From assembly GCF_000165835.1 (NCBI RefSeq), contig NC_014640.1, positions 2,790,001 to 2,854,000 of the forward strand: a stretch of DNA of 64,000 nt, read 5' to 3'. The notes beneath the pieces are model-generated. The model worked only from the letters and a program-made list of their open reading frames with translations, was not told the origin of the DNA and made no database searches. This stretch comes from Achromobacter xylosoxidans A8. GTDB taxonomy: Bacteria > Pseudomonadota > Gammaproteobacteria > Burkholderiales > Burkholderiaceae_B. Positions 18,100-29,891 of the stretch are shown piece after piece. Made by a program: the position numbers and the translations under genes. Within the stretch, counting starts at the first letter, position 1; every line of letters starts with the position of its first letter.

Positions 18100-18608
18100 T
18101 TGCGCTTTGCAACGAGCGCTTGGGTCTTTTCCGCTTCGATCAAGGCATCGAGCTTTTTTAGGTAGTCCAGCTCCGCTCGCAGGTTCGCGACCTCTTCGCG
18201 TAGCTCCTCCTCGGTCATGTCTTTGGGCACTGGCTCGGGGGGATACTTATGTGGCATGGCGCGTTGTCCTCTCGGCTGGGGCTCCAACGCCCCAATACCA
18301 TGCTTATGATACTGAGCGCGCCATTGGCCTATCGAACCCGCTGACCGAATATCGTAGAGCGCGACCACCTCTCGGTCTGACAGCCCCTCCCGCTCGGCGT
18401 GCTTCAACACCCTCAGCTTGAACTGCGCGTCATAGTGACCGGACTTCTTGGCCAAGGCCGCGCGCCCATGGATCTGAAAACCCGACACCCAACGCCGCAG
18501 CATCGAGTAGTCGACCTGCAGTTCAGCAGCAATCAACTCAATACTGTGTTGCCCTGATAAACATTTCTTGACCGCGCGCAGCTTAAAGCGCTCGTCGTAC
18601 TTCGTCAT
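18084..18608 (-). CDS. IS3-family transposase OrfA (helix-turn-helix protein)
   Basis: This 174-residue DNA-binding protein has two helix-turn-helix units (IELIAAELQVDYSMLRRWV, then SDREVVALYDIRSAGSIGQW) and a C-terminal leucine-zipper-like region (EELREEVANLRAELDYLKKL). That is the IS150-group arrangement. The codons for LKK read CTA AAA AAG, giving the slippery heptamer A-AAA-AAG in the frame needed for a -1 shift into orfB. A terminator-like hairpin ends only a few bases before its ATG. Confidence 0.94.
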   Translation of the reverse strand: MTKYDERFKLRAVKKCLSGQHSIELIAAELQVDYSMLRRWVSGFQIHGRAALAKKSGHYDAQFKLRVLKHAEREGLSDREVVALYDIRSAGSIGQWRAQYHKHGIGALEPQPRGQRAMPHKYPPEPVPKDMTEEELREEVANLRAELDYLKKLDALIEAEKTQALVAKRKWSKN

Positions 18609-18610
18609 GT

Positions 18611-18651
18611 AAAAACCCCCGAAGGTTGGATCTACGTCCAACTTTCGGGGG
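18611..18651 (-). terminator. Terminator-like hairpin in the IS leader, directly before orfA
   Basis: A 15-bp near-perfect inverted repeat (CCCCCGAAGGTTGGA/TCCAACTTTCGGGGG, 14 pairs) around TCTACG. On the minus strand it is followed by TTTTT (18615-18611) and then the ATG of orfA at 18608. It overlaps the right terminal repeat. It should stop transcripts entering from the right-hand flank before they reach the transposase. Confidence 0.75.
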
Positions 18652-18659
18652 TCAGTTCA

Positions 18660-18675
18660 ATAGGCCGGTTTTTTT
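18660..18675 (-). terminator. Right half of the split intrinsic terminator, with ATA duplication
   Basis: ATA (second target-site copy, 18660-18662) followed by GGCCGG and seven T. It is complementary to 17213-17223. Before insertion it formed the 3' arm and U-tract for rightward transcripts. Confidence 0.85.
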
Positions 18676-18689
18676 CATGAGGCGCTTGT

Positions 18690-19016
18690 CTAGCGCCGGC
18701 CCGCGATCGGCCGGAACGCCGCGCGCACGAGCTGCTCCAGGCCCCAGCCTGCGAAGTAGAAGAGGGCCAGCGTCGGCAGCCCGATCAGCAGGTAGCCGCC
18801 GACCCAGGACAGGTCGCCCAGCAGGCGGTCCAGGTTCAATTCATGCAGCAGCGCCAGTTGCAGCGCCAGCGGCAATTGCAGCAAGACGAATCGTCCTTTG
18901 TCGTCACCGTCGGCCGAGAGCGCGGCGGCGATGCAGAGGATGACGATGGCGAGGTAAAGCGCGGCGAACACGATGCCGGTCCAGCTGAACCATTTCGAGG
19001 CGGTCGATCGGGGCAC
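18690..19016 (-). CDS. Small hypothetical inner-membrane protein
   Basis: This is a 108-residue protein with two or three hydrophobic segments: about residues 12-34 (GIVFAALYLAIVILCIAAAL), a shorter one near 45-55, and about 72-95 (GGYLLIGLPTLALFYFAGWG). The start is a GTG with GGAAA upstream. No family is recognised. It reads leftward toward the IS element, and its transcription end was the terminator now split by that element. Function unknown. Confidence 0.65.
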   Translation of the reverse strand: MPRSTASKWFSWTGIVFAALYLAIVILCIAAALSADGDDKGRFVLLQLPLALQLALLHELNLDRLLGDLSWVGGYLLIGLPTLALFYFAGWGLEQLVRAAFRPIAGRR

Positions 19017-19265
19017 GTCGGTTTCCAGCGTATCAGGGACAGGCAGTATATGACGCCGCCTGCTGCCGCTGCCGCGATCCCCGCACGCGCCACGCGACCC
19101 TCGGCCACCGCCGATAGCGAGGCCCGCCGCGGCCCCTGTCTCGGGGCCGCGCCCTGTGCTACTCTGGCTCCCGGCCTTGCATGTTCATCCCTTTGCACGG
19201 GCCGACGATGGCAATGTCCGAGGTCACCCCCTTGGGCAGTGTCTTGGTAAGAAGAATGCGCATGA

Positions 19266-20522
<1,257 letters not shown>

Positions 20523-20524
20523 TC

Positions 20525-21568
20525 ATGGCTATCGATAACAACGCTGGTCCGGCCTCTGCGCCGATGACCATGATCCAGGCTTTGCGCTCGGCCATGGATG
20601 TGATGCTGGAGCGCGACAACAATGTCGTGGTGTTCGGCCAGGACGTGGGCTATTTCGGCGGCGTGTTCCGCTGCACGGAAGGCCTGCAGACCAAGTACGG
20701 CAGCTCGCGCGTGTTTGACACGCCCATCTCCGAAGGCGGCATCGTCGGCGTGGCGGTGGGCATGGGCGCCTACGGCCTGCGTCCGGTCTGCGAGATCCAG
20801 TTCGCCGACTATTTCTATCCGGCTTCGGACCAGATCGTGTCCGAGGCTGCGCGCCTGCGCTACCGCTCGGTCAACGAATTCGTCGCGCCCATGACCATCC
20901 GCATGCCTTGCGGCGGTGGCATTTACGGCGGACAGACGCACAGCCAGAGCCCCGAGGCCATGTTCACGCAGGTCTGCGGGCTGCGCACGGTGATGCCGTC
21001 CAATCCCTATGACGCCAAGGGCCTGCTGATCGCGGCCATCGAGAACGACGATCCGGTCATCTTCCTGGAGCCCAAGCGGCTCTACAACGGTCCGTTCGAC
21101 GGCCACCACGACCGGCCCGTCACGCCCTGGACCGGACGTCCGGGCAGTGTGGTGCCTACCGGCTACTACACCGTGCCGCTGGACACGGCCGCCATCGTGC
21201 GGCCCGGCAACGCGCTGACCGTGCTGACCTACGGCACCACCGTGCACGTGTCGCTGACGGCCGCCGAGGAAACCGGCATCGACGCCGAGGTCATCGACCT
21301 GCGCAGCCTGTGGCCGCTGGACCTGGACGCCATCGTCAACTCGGTCAAGAAGACCGGCCGTTGCGTGGTGGTGCACGAGGCCACGCGCACCTGCGGCTTC
21401 GGCGCCGAGCTGATTGCGCTGGTGCAGGAACACTGCTTCCATCATCTGGAGGCGCCCGTGGAGCGCGTGACCGGCTGGGATACGCCGTATCCCCACGCGC
21501 AGGAATGGGCGTACTTCCCCGGCCCGCGCCGGGTTGGCGAAGCGTTCAAGCGCGCGATGGAGGGTTGA
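20525..21568 (+). CDS. bkdA2: Branched-chain 2-oxoacid dehydrogenase E1 beta subunit
   Basis: This 347-residue transketolase-like subunit pairs with BkdA1. It contains [34 protein letters not shown], and [15 protein letters not shown], followed by a C-terminal transketolase domain ([29 protein letters not shown]). The ATG lies 2 bases after the bkdA1 stop, so the two are translationally linked. Confidence 0.96.
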   Translation: MAIDNNAGPASAPMTMIQALRSAMDVMLERDNNVVVFGQDVGYFGGVFRCTEGLQTKYGSSRVFDTPISEGGIVGVAVGMGAYGLRPVCEIQFADYFYPASDQIVSEAARLRYRSVNEFVAPMTIRMPCGGGIYGGQTHSQSPEAMFTQVCGLRTVMPSNPYDAKGLLIAAIENDDPVIFLEPKRLYNGPFDGHHDRPVTPWTGRPGSVVPTGYYTVPLDTAAIVRPGNALTVLTYGTTVHVSLTAAEETGIDAEVIDLRSLWPLDLDAIVNSVKKTGRCVVVHEATRTCGFGAELIALVQEHCFHHLEAPVERVTGWDTPYPHAQEWAYFPGPRRVGEAFKRAMEG

Positions 21569-21571
21569 GAG

Positions 21572-22900
21572 ATGGGTATTCATGTCATCAAGATGCCCGA
21601 CATCGGCGAAGGCATCGCGGAAGTAGAACTGGTCGCCTGGCACGTGAAGATCGGCGACATGGTGGCCGAGGACCAGCCGCTGGCCGACGTCATGACGGAC
21701 AAGGCCACGGTCGAGATCCCCGCGCCGGTGGTCGGTCGCGTGGTCGCGCTGGGCGGGGATGTGGGGCAGGTCATGGCCGTGGGCGGCGAGCTGATCCGCC
21801 TGGAAGTGGAAGGCGAGGGCAACCTGAAGCCGGGCGCGGATGCAGCGCCGGCCAAGGCTGTCGCGGCTCCCGCTGCGACGCAGCCTGTTGCCGCCGCGCC
21901 CGCACCGCAGCCCGCGCCGGCGCCGAAGGCTGCCGCCGAGGCCGCCGCGCCCGTCAAACCGTCCGCGCAGTCGCCGGCCCAGCCCGCGCGCCAGGCGCCC
22001 GCCGCCGTCGCGCGCCAGCCCGGCGACAAGCCGCTGGCCTCGCCGGCCGTGCGCAAGCGCGCCTGGGACCTGGGCATCGAGTTGCGCTACGTGCAAGGCA
22101 GCGGCCCGGCCGGCCGCATCCTGCACGAAGACCTGGACGCCTACCTGCAAGGGCAGGGCGGGGGCGCTCAAGCCCGCGGCGGCGTGGCCTACGCCGAGCG
22201 CAACGACGAGGAAAACGTGCCGGTCATCGGCCTGCGCCGCAAGATCGCGCAGAAGATGGCCGAGTCCAAGCGCCGCATCCCGCACTTCAGCTACGTCGAG
22301 GAAATCGACGTGACCGAACTGGAAGAGCTGCGCGCCAGCCTCAACCAGAAATGGGGCGCCTCGCGCGGCAAGCTCACGCTGTTGCCGCTGCTGGCGCGCG
22401 CCATGGTGGTGGCGTTGCGCGATTTCCCGCAGATCAACGCGCGCTACGACGACGAAGGCGGCGTGGTCACGCGCTACGGCGCGGTCCACATCGGCATCGC
22501 CACGCAAAGCGACGGCGGGCTGATGGTGCCGGTCATGCGCCACGCCGAGGCGCGCGATCTTTGGTCCATGGCGGCCGAGATCGTCCGCCTGGCCGAGGCG
22601 GTGCGCACGGGCAGCGCCAGCCGCGACGAACTGTCGGGGTCCACCATCACCATCACCAGCCTGGGCCCGCTGGGCGGCATCGTCACCACGCCGGTGATCA
22701 ACCATCCGGAGGTCGGCATCGTGGGCGTGAACCGCATCGTCGAGCGGCCCGCCATCCGCAATGGCGCCGTGGTGGCGCGCAAGTTGATGAACCTGTCGTC
22801 GTCCTTCGACCACCGCGTGGTGGACGGCATGGACGCGGCGCGCTTCATCCAGGCGGTGCGCGCGCTGCTGGAACAACCCGCGCTGCTTTTCGTGGAGTAA
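21572..22900 (+). CDS. bkdB: Branched-chain 2-oxoacid dehydrogenase E2 (dihydrolipoamide acyltransferase)
   Basis: This 442-residue core subunit transfers the branched acyl group to CoA. It has one lipoyl domain with the modified lysine at residue 44 ([10 protein letters not shown]), an Ala/Pro-rich linker (about 85-150), a peripheral-subunit-binding domain ([19 protein letters not shown]), and the catalytic domain ending in DHRVVDG with His414. The start is 3 bases after the bkdA2 stop. Confidence 0.96.
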   Translation: MGIHVIKMPDIGEGIAEVELVAWHVKIGDMVAEDQPLADVMTDKATVEIPAPVVGRVVALGGDVGQVMAVGGELIRLEVEGEGNLKPGADAAPAKAVAAPAATQPVAAAPAPQPAPAPKAAAEAAAPVKPSAQSPAQPARQAPAAVARQPGDKPLASPAVRKRAWDLGIELRYVQGSGPAGRILHEDLDAYLQGQGGGAQARGGVAYAERNDEENVPVIGLRRKIAQKMAESKRRIPHFSYVEEIDVTELEELRASLNQKWGASRGKLTLLPLLARAMVVALRDFPQINARYDDEGGVVTRYGAVHIGIATQSDGGLMVPVMRHAEARDLWSMAAEIVRLAEAVRTGSASRDELSGSTITITSLGPLGGIVTTPVINHPEVGIVGVNRIVERPAIRNGAVVARKLMNLSSSFDHRVVDGMDAARFIQAVRALLEQPALLFVE

Positions 22901-22902
22901 GC

Positions 22903-24306
<1,404 letters not shown>

Positions 24307-24312
24307 GAGCCG

Positions 24313-24340
24313 CGGAACGCCGCGCTCGTGCGGCGTTCCG
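24313..24340. terminator. Hairpin between the bkd operon and the LysR gene
   Basis: A perfect 11-bp stem, CGGAACGCCGC/GCGGCGTTCCG, with a GCTCGT loop, 6 bp after the lpdV stop and between convergent genes. No U-tract follows, so it may act with Rho or simply protect the 3' end. Confidence 0.6.
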
Positions 24341-24360
24341 TCGAAGGCCTGGGCGTTTGC

Positions 24361-25272
24361 CTAGCGAGGGGCTACGGCTTGCGCCAAGGCGGCGCTGAAT
24401 CCCTCCACCGCAGGATTGCCCTGGTCGCGCAACGCCGCCAACACCACCTGAGCCGTGGCTCCCGCCACATCGCGCAAAGGCAGGAAGCGCAATGAATCCG
24501 TGCGCATCCGGGACAATGATTGGGGTACCAGCGCCGGCCCGATGCCGGCTTCCACCAGCGTCAGCAGCGTGGGAATGACGCTTTCCTGCGCGATTTCCGG
24601 CTTCAGTTGAGCACGCGCGAACAACGTCTGGATCATGCTGCGGAAGTACGGTGAGATGTCCTGGCGGTAGCCCACCAGGGGAAATTCCAGCAGTTCTTCC
24701 AGCGCAACATCGCGCTGATGCGCCAGCGCATGGTCGTGGCGCAGCGCCACGCGCAGGGGCTCTTCGTAGATGACGCGGGTCGCGATATCCGCGTCCAGCG
24801 GATGCGGACGCATCAGCGCCACGTCGACGGCGCGCGACCGCAGCGCGGGCTCCATGTCCACGGAATTCATCTCGCGCAGGTCGATGCGGACTTCCGGGTG
24901 CGCATCGCGATAGTGGCTGAGCGCCGACACCAGCGGCGAACTCGCGGCGCTGGGCGTGATGCCTATCACCAGCGAGCCGGTCTCGCCGCGCGCCGTCCGC
25001 CGCGCCTGGCGCAGCATGAGCTGGGTATCCGCGGCGATCTTGCGCGCCCGTTCGTACATGATTTCGCCAGCGGGCGTCAGTTTCACCGAGCGCGTGGTGC
25101 GCACGAACAGGGGCACGCCGACGATCGCTTCCAGCCGCTTGATCTGCTGCGTCAGGGGCGGCTGCGTCATGAACAGGCGCGCCGCAGCGCGGGCGAAATG
25201 CAGTTCTTCCGCCAGCGTGCAGAACAGGACCAGCAGACGGCCGTCCAGGAAGATTAATTCTGATTTCGACAT
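24361..25272 (-). CDS. LysR family transcriptional regulator
   Basis: This 303-residue regulator has an N-terminal winged helix (EELHFARAAARLFMTQPPLTQ, then QIKRLEAIVGVPLFVRT) and a substrate-binding domain from about residue 95 (GSLVIGITPSA). The ATG at 25272 gives the conventional LysR N-terminus; the upstream extension is not supported. It is divergent from the amidase/Bug pair and likely controls it through the inverted repeat at 25294-25311. Confidence 0.92.
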   Translation of the reverse strand: MSKSELIFLDGRLLVLFCTLAEELHFARAAARLFMTQPPLTQQIKRLEAIVGVPLFVRTTRSVKLTPAGEIMYERARKIAADTQLMLRQARRTARGETGSLVIGITPSAASSPLVSALSHYRDAHPEVRIDLREMNSVDMEPALRSRAVDVALMRPHPLDADIATRVIYEEPLRVALRHDHALAHQRDVALEELLEFPLVGYRQDISPYFRSMIQTLFARAQLKPEIAQESVIPTLLTLVEAGIGPALVPQSLSRMRTDSLRFLPLRDVAGATAQVVLAALRDQGNPAVEGFSAALAQAVAPR

Positions 25273-25292
25273 AATCAAGGTGAAATTACCAA

Positions 25293-25322
25293 TTGGACAT
25301 AGATTAGTCCAGTTCCTAAGAT
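25293..25322 (+). promoter_or_regulatory. Promoter and LysR-type inverted repeat upstream of the amidase gene
   Basis: TTGGAC (25293-25298), 18 bp, TAAGAT (25317-25322) forms a plausible sigma70 promoter. The inverted repeat TGGAC-N8-GTCCA (25294-25311) covers its -35 region and lies in the divergent gap. Confidence 0.55.
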
Positions 25323-25361
25323 GCCGCATCGCTACATTCAACCGGCCTGCCGGATTCGCAC

Positions 25362-26651
25362 ATGTCCCTCGCTTCCACTCCTGCTTCAGTCACTGCCATC
25401 GCTCAAGGGGTGAGGGACGGCGAGGCGGCGGTGTTCGCGGCGGCGCGCCAGAGCCTGGCGGCCATCGCCCGGCAAGAGCCGGCGATCCGCGCCTGGAGCC
25501 ATGTGCTGCCCGTCGCGGCGCTGGAACAGATGGAACCGGCGCGCCATGCCGCTGGCGCGCTGGCCGGCGTGCCCATCGGCATCAAGGACGTGATCGACGT
25601 GGCCGATATGCCCACCAGTTTCGGGGCGCCCGCGTTGACTACCGGCAGGGCGGCGTTCGACGCTTGCAGCGTGGGCATGTTGCGTGCAGCCGGCGCGATC
25701 CCCGTGGGCAAGACGGTGACCGCCGAATTCGCCTTCAGGACGCCAGGTCCCACCCGCAATCCCCATGCGCCGGCGCATACGCCTGGCGGCTCTTCAAGCG
25801 GTTCCGCAGCCGCCGTGGCGGCCGGCATGGTGCCTGCCGCCTTGGGCACGCAGACCGGAGGCTCGATGATTCGCCCGGCCGCGTATTGCGGAGTGGTGGG
25901 ATTCAAGCCGAGCGTAGGCCGCGTGTTCCGGGACGGCATGAAGCTCACCTGCGAATCGCTGGACACCATAGGCTGGTACGCGAATAGCGTGGCGGATGTC
26001 CAGGCCATTGCGGATGTGCTCATCGGCGGCGCGGACGCGGACGCGGACGCCGCGGAGCAGCGGCAACTGACCATTGCGGTGCAGCTGAACAATCCGAAAG
26101 CCGGATTGTGCGCCGAGAGCCGGGCCGAGATCGAGCGCGCCCGCGCAGTCCTGACCGCGCACGGGGTGCGGTGCGTGACCGTGGAAGCCGAGCACGAGAC
26201 TGCGCTCTTGCTGCAGGCGCACGACGTGATCATGCACTACGAATTTGCGCGCAGCCTGGCGCCGGTATTGGAGCGCCAGGGGCACGCCTTGAGCGGCGCC
26301 CTGCGCCAGGCGGTGGCGCATGGCCTGGCCATCGGCGCCGGGCAGTACCAGGAGATGCGCGCGGTCCAGGCCAAGCTGCGTCACGGCTGGAATGCGCTCT
26401 ATGGCGGCGCCGACCTGGTGCTTACGCCCAGCACGCCGGGGCCCGCGCCGCATGGGCTCGAACACACCGGCGACGCCTCATACAACAAGATCTGGTCGGT
26501 GCTGGGGTGGCCATGCCTGCACCTGCCGACCGGGTTCAGCCGCGCGGGACTGCCTTTGGGCCTGCAATTGGTCGGCGATCTGGGCGAGGACCAAGCCTTG
26601 CTCGCGGCCGGCCGGAAGTTACATCATCTGCTGAAACAGCAAGGGGAATGA
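25362..26651 (+). CDS. Amidase (amidase signature family)
   Basis: This 429-residue hydrolase has the Ser-cisSer-Lys triad: Lys75 in GVPIGIKDV, Ser144 in GGSSSGS and Ser168 in GGSMIRP, with the family's 24-residue spacing between the serines. It hydrolyses an amide to an acid and ammonia or amine; substrate unknown. It is followed after one base by a Bug receptor gene, so an imported amide or a related acid is the likely substrate. It is divergent from its LysR regulator. Confidence 0.93.
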   Translation: MSLASTPASVTAIAQGVRDGEAAVFAAARQSLAAIARQEPAIRAWSHVLPVAALEQMEPARHAAGALAGVPIGIKDVIDVADMPTSFGAPALTTGRAAFDACSVGMLRAAGAIPVGKTVTAEFAFRTPGPTRNPHAPAHTPGGSSSGSAAAVAAGMVPAALGTQTGGSMIRPAAYCGVVGFKPSVGRVFRDGMKLTCESLDTIGWYANSVADVQAIADVLIGGADADADAAEQRQLTIAVQLNNPKAGLCAESRAEIERARAVLTAHGVRCVTVEAEHETALLLQAHDVIMHYEFARSLAPVLERQGHALSGALRQAVAHGLAIGAGQYQEMRAVQAKLRHGWNALYGGADLVLTPSTPGPAPHGLEHTGDASYNKIWSVLGWPCLHLPTGFSRAGLPLGLQLVGDLGEDQALLAAGRKLHHLLKQQGE

Positions 26652-26652
26652 A

Positions 26653-27630
26653 ATGGGATTCAAGACACTGAGGCAGGGCATATTGGCCCTGTGCGCCGCG
26701 GCGGCCGTGACGGGATTGGGGCAGGCCCACGCGGCCTTTCCTGACCGTCCCATCAACGTCGTCGTGCCCACGGCGGCCGGCGGCACGGTGGACATCGTCG
26801 CGCGCATCATGGCGGAAAAGCTCGGCGCCGAACTCGGCCAGCCCGTGGTCGTCATCAACAAGCCTGGCGCCGGCGGCGTGGTGGGCACGCAAGCCTTCCT
26901 GCGCGAGCCGCAGGACGGCTACACCGTGCTGTTCACGGCGAACAGCAACCAGTTGATCGTGCCCTGGGTCTACAAGGACGCGAAATTCGATCCGATCAAG
27001 GACTTCACGCCGATCGCCGCAGTGGGCGAAGTGCCCAACGTGCTGTGCGTGAATCCCGCTTTCCCCGCCAAGGACATGAAGGAATTCATGGCCCTGATCA
27101 AGGCCAATCCGGAAAAGTACCAGTACGCCTCGGCCGGCGCGGGGACCCTGAACCATCTGCTGGGCGTGATGCTGGACCAGATGGGCGGCCTGCGCATGCA
27201 GCACATTCCCTATCGCGGCGTATCGCCGGCCATGGCGGACGTGATGGGCAACCAGGTGCCCATGCTGTTCGCCAGCCTGCCTTCGGCGGTCGAAGGCATC
27301 AAGGCCGGCAAGCTGCGCGCGCTGGGCGTCAGCAGCGAAAAGCGCAACGCCCTGCTGCCTGACGTGCCTGCCATAAACGAAGCCATACCGGGTTTCCGCG
27401 GCGACCTGTGGGTCGCGTTCTATGGCGCCAAGGAAGCGCCCCGCGCGTCTATCGACACCTTGCACCAGGCGATCCGGAAAGTCCTGGCGGACCAGGCGCT
27501 GCAACAGAAGTTCGACCAGCTGGGGGTGACGATGATGCATGACGGCCCGGCCGAGCTGGCGGCGCGCCAGCAGGCCGAGTTCATGCAGTGGAAGCAGGTG
27601 GTGCAGGCCTCGGGTGCGAGCCCGGACTAA
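26653..27630 (+). CDS. Bug (TctC) family periplasmic receptor
   Basis: This 325-residue solute-binding protein has a signal peptide ending near residue 28 (QAHAAFP), the Bug start FPDRPINVVVPTAAGGTVD, and IPYRGVSPAMADV in the second domain. Its ATG follows the amidase stop by one base, so the two are an operon. It probably captures the amidase substrate in the periplasm. The gene ends 5 bp from the convergent dikinase-like gene, leaving no room for a terminator. Confidence 0.93.
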   Translation: MGFKTLRQGILALCAAAAVTGLGQAHAAFPDRPINVVVPTAAGGTVDIVARIMAEKLGAELGQPVVVINKPGAGGVVGTQAFLREPQDGYTVLFTANSNQLIVPWVYKDAKFDPIKDFTPIAAVGEVPNVLCVNPAFPAKDMKEFMALIKANPEKYQYASAGAGTLNHLLGVMLDQMGGLRMQHIPYRGVSPAMADVMGNQVPMLFASLPSAVEGIKAGKLRALGVSSEKRNALLPDVPAINEAIPGFRGDLWVAFYGAKEAPRASIDTLHQAIRKVLADQALQQKFDQLGVTMMHDGPAELAARQQAEFMQWKQVVQASGASPD

Positions 27631-27635
27631 GGTCT

Positions 27636-29645
27636 TTACCGGCTGCCGTCGATATACGGCCGGGCCTGCAGGATCAGGATGTTGTCGCCCTGCACGGCCC
27701 ATTCGATATCCTGGTCCACCCCGCCCAGGCGCTGCTTGACCTGGCTGGCTACAGAAGCCAGGCGCGCCACCAGGGCATCGTTCAGTACCTGGCGCGTGCC
27801 TTCGATCGGCACTTCGCGCACGCCGCCCGCGGCGTCCGCCACCAACTGGGTGTCCTCGGCGGAACGGCTCAGCACCTGCACCGCCTTGGACCAGCTGGAG
27901 TACATCAGCTGTTCGGCCTGGCGCTTGCCTTCCACCACCTTGATGCCCAGGCCGCGCTTGGCCGAGATGTAGGTGACGTAGCGGCGCGAGGCGTCGAAAG
28001 GATCGCGCGTGATCATGACGCCCGAGCTTTCCGACGCCGCGGCCTGTTGCACCAGCACCGCCATCACCACGCCGTCCTGACCGATGCCGGCCGCGCGCCG
28101 GGCTTCGTACGCTTCATAGTTGTAGACCGAGGCCCACACGGTTTGCACTGCCTGCGCCAGCGCGTCGGCCTGCGTGACGTTGGGCACGGTGGTGTAGAGC
28201 CCCGCGCCGCTAAAGCCCGGCAGGTCTTCGGAATTGGACGAGCTGCGCACGAACACGCCGCGCCCTTGCAACTGCTTCTGCCAGCGTTCAAGCCAGGCGG
28301 CGGCCAGCGTGGGATCGGGCTGGGCCTGGATGATGTCCCGGCGCAGCGCGGCCAGTTCGGCGCGGCGCACGTTGGCGTCGCTGGCGAAGTCCGGCCGCTG
28401 CTCCAGCGCGGCGATGCGTTGCGGCACGCCCAGCCGCGCCATGAAGGCCGCGTACTGCGCAAAGGGGATGCAAAAGCCGTCCGGCACGGTGGCCGCGGGC
28501 GGCAGCACGGACTTCAGCGCGCCCAGGTTGGCCGCCTTGACGCCGCAATGACGGCTGTCGCGCGTGGTCATGCCGGTGAGCGGCTTGATCGCCTTGACCG
28601 TCAGGTCGGGCTTGGGGAGTGGCAGGGCGGCCTTGGGCGGCGGCGCGACTTCGGGCTTGGCGATGCGCTGCACCTGATAGCCATTGCTGGTGACGGTCAG
28701 CTCGACCCACTGGCCGTCATGCTCGCGCAGCGCCGCCACGGCGTCGCGCACGTAGGCGTTGGGAATGCGCCAGCCCTTGGCCAGCAGATTGACGTGGGAC
28801 AGCAGTGTGGAGGGCCGTTGCGTGACCAGGCCGGCCACCGGCGGCAGCGCGACCGGCACTTCGTCCAGCACCAGGATATCGGTCGGCGACAGGTCCGGCG
28901 TGTCGTCCACCGAAGCGACGATGCGCAGCCGGCCCTGGGCGACGCCGGTGTTCAGCGGCAGGAAGGTCTGTTCGCGCAGCAAGGATTCCTGCGTCACGGC
29001 GTCCAGGCCGGCGGTCTGCGCGACTTGTTCGTGCAGCGTGGAATTGGCCTTGAAGCGTATCGGTTCGTAGAAACTGGCCTGCAGTTTTTCCTCGGTCAGC
29101 TTCAATAGTTCCGGAGTGAGCCGGTCGCCTTCCCAGAATTCATAGGTGTAGCCGGGCAGGCCGTGTTGCCAGCTCAGGGTGCCGAACAGCAGACGCCGCT
29201 GCGGGTCCTTGTACTGCGCGATCAGCGTGGCCTTGTCGTCGGCGGGCAGCAGGCGCCGCTCGCGCGCGAAGTTCTCGTGCAGCGTGTAGCGCGGCGTGTT
29301 GACGTAGTAGATCTTGCCGCCCTGTTTCCGGTCGATCACGAACAACACGTGCGGAATCTCCAGCGGCGTGCCGGGGTTGTAGACCCGGGCAAGCTGCTGG
29401 AATTCGGCTTGGGTCCGGATCTGGCCCAGGAAGGCCGGGCCGCCTTTCTTGGCGTCCTCCGTCTGCTGCGCCGTGCGCTCGTCGGGGTTCAACGGGCGGA
29501 CGTTCTCATAGGGCGAGGGCTTGCGGGCGGTCTGCGCCTGGACGGACGGGCCGAAGCTGGCGGCCAGCGCGGTCAGCGCAACCAGGGCGATCAGGCGGGT
29601 CGGGCGGCGGCAGGCAAGGCGGTGGGGGATGGGCAATGGACGCAT
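27636..29645 (-). CDS. Exported PEP/pyruvate-binding dikinase-like protein with glucan-water-dikinase-like domain order
   Basis: This 669-residue protein has an N-terminal signal sequence (RLIALVALTALAAS, cleavage near SVQAQ). An unassigned region (about 45-270) is followed by a phosphohistidine-like segment with His284 (STLLSHVNLLAKGWRIPNAY). The C-terminal PPDK_N-type nucleotide-binding domain contains CGVKAANLGAL, VRSSSNSEDLPGFSGAG and a final DIEWAVQGDNILILQARPY. In PEP synthase and PPDK the ATP domain comes first; here the His segment precedes it, as in glucan-water dikinases. Export to a compartment without ATP is puzzling. The ATG at 29645 starts the signal sequence; the longer upstream frame is less likely. 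Confidence 0.82.
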   Translation of the reverse strand: MRPLPIPHRLACRRPTRLIALVALTALAASFGPSVQAQTARKPSPYENVRPLNPDERTAQQTEDAKKGGPAFLGQIRTQAEFQQLARVYNPGTPLEIPHVLFVIDRKQGGKIYYVNTPRYTLHENFARERRLLPADDKATLIAQYKDPQRRLLFGTLSWQHGLPGYTYEFWEGDRLTPELLKLTEEKLQASFYEPIRFKANSTLHEQVAQTAGLDAVTQESLLREQTFLPLNTGVAQGRLRIVASVDDTPDLSPTDILVLDEVPVALPPVAGLVTQRPSTLLSHVNLLAKGWRIPNAYVRDAVAALREHDGQWVELTVTSNGYQVQRIAKPEVAPPPKAALPLPKPDLTVKAIKPLTGMTTRDSRHCGVKAANLGALKSVLPPAATVPDGFCIPFAQYAAFMARLGVPQRIAALEQRPDFASDANVRRAELAALRRDIIQAQPDPTLAAAWLERWQKQLQGRGVFVRSSSNSEDLPGFSGAGLYTTVPNVTQADALAQAVQTVWASVYNYEAYEARRAAGIGQDGVVMAVLVQQAAASESSGVMITRDPFDASRRYVTYISAKRGLGIKVVEGKRQAEQLMYSSWSKAVQVLSRSAEDTQLVADAAGGVREVPIEGTRQVLNDALVARLASVASQVKQRLGGVDQDIEWAVQGDNILILQARPYIDGSR

Positions 29646-29891
29646 GAACGGGCGGGCGGGGCGCAGGGAGTGGCGATGATATCGGAGCCGTGCCGGCGTT
29701 TGTTTCCGGATGTGATCAACCATGCGTTGAAGTTGCTGCGGGGGCGAAAAATACCCAATTTCAGTGATGTGCTTAAGGCTGCGGATGTCGTTTAATACCA
29801 CCCAGGCTTAATCGCGCCCGCCGGCGCCGCGGGAAACCGGCCATCTCTGCACAGCGGTGATGGAGACGGTTTCTTCGTAGGGTCTTTTGAA

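Larger units (their letters stand above)
17227..18659 (-). mobile_element. IS3-family (IS150-like) insertion sequence, 1433 bp, apparently intact
   Basis: The ends are 23-bp inverted repeats beginning TGAACTGACCCCC and ending AAGTTGGA, 21 of 23 matching (17227-17249 and 18637-18659). ATA is duplicated on both sides. The element carries orfA and orfB, overlapping in the -1 frame, with an A6G slippery run for programmed frameshifting. Both reading frames are open and the DDE residues are present, so it may be active. It sits exactly in the 3-nt loop of a terminator hairpin. Confidence 0.95.

Noticed and set aside
17227..18659. Degenerate IS remnant
   Set aside because: Both terminal repeats, the target duplication, both frames, the slippery site and the DDE residues are intact, so it is a complete element.
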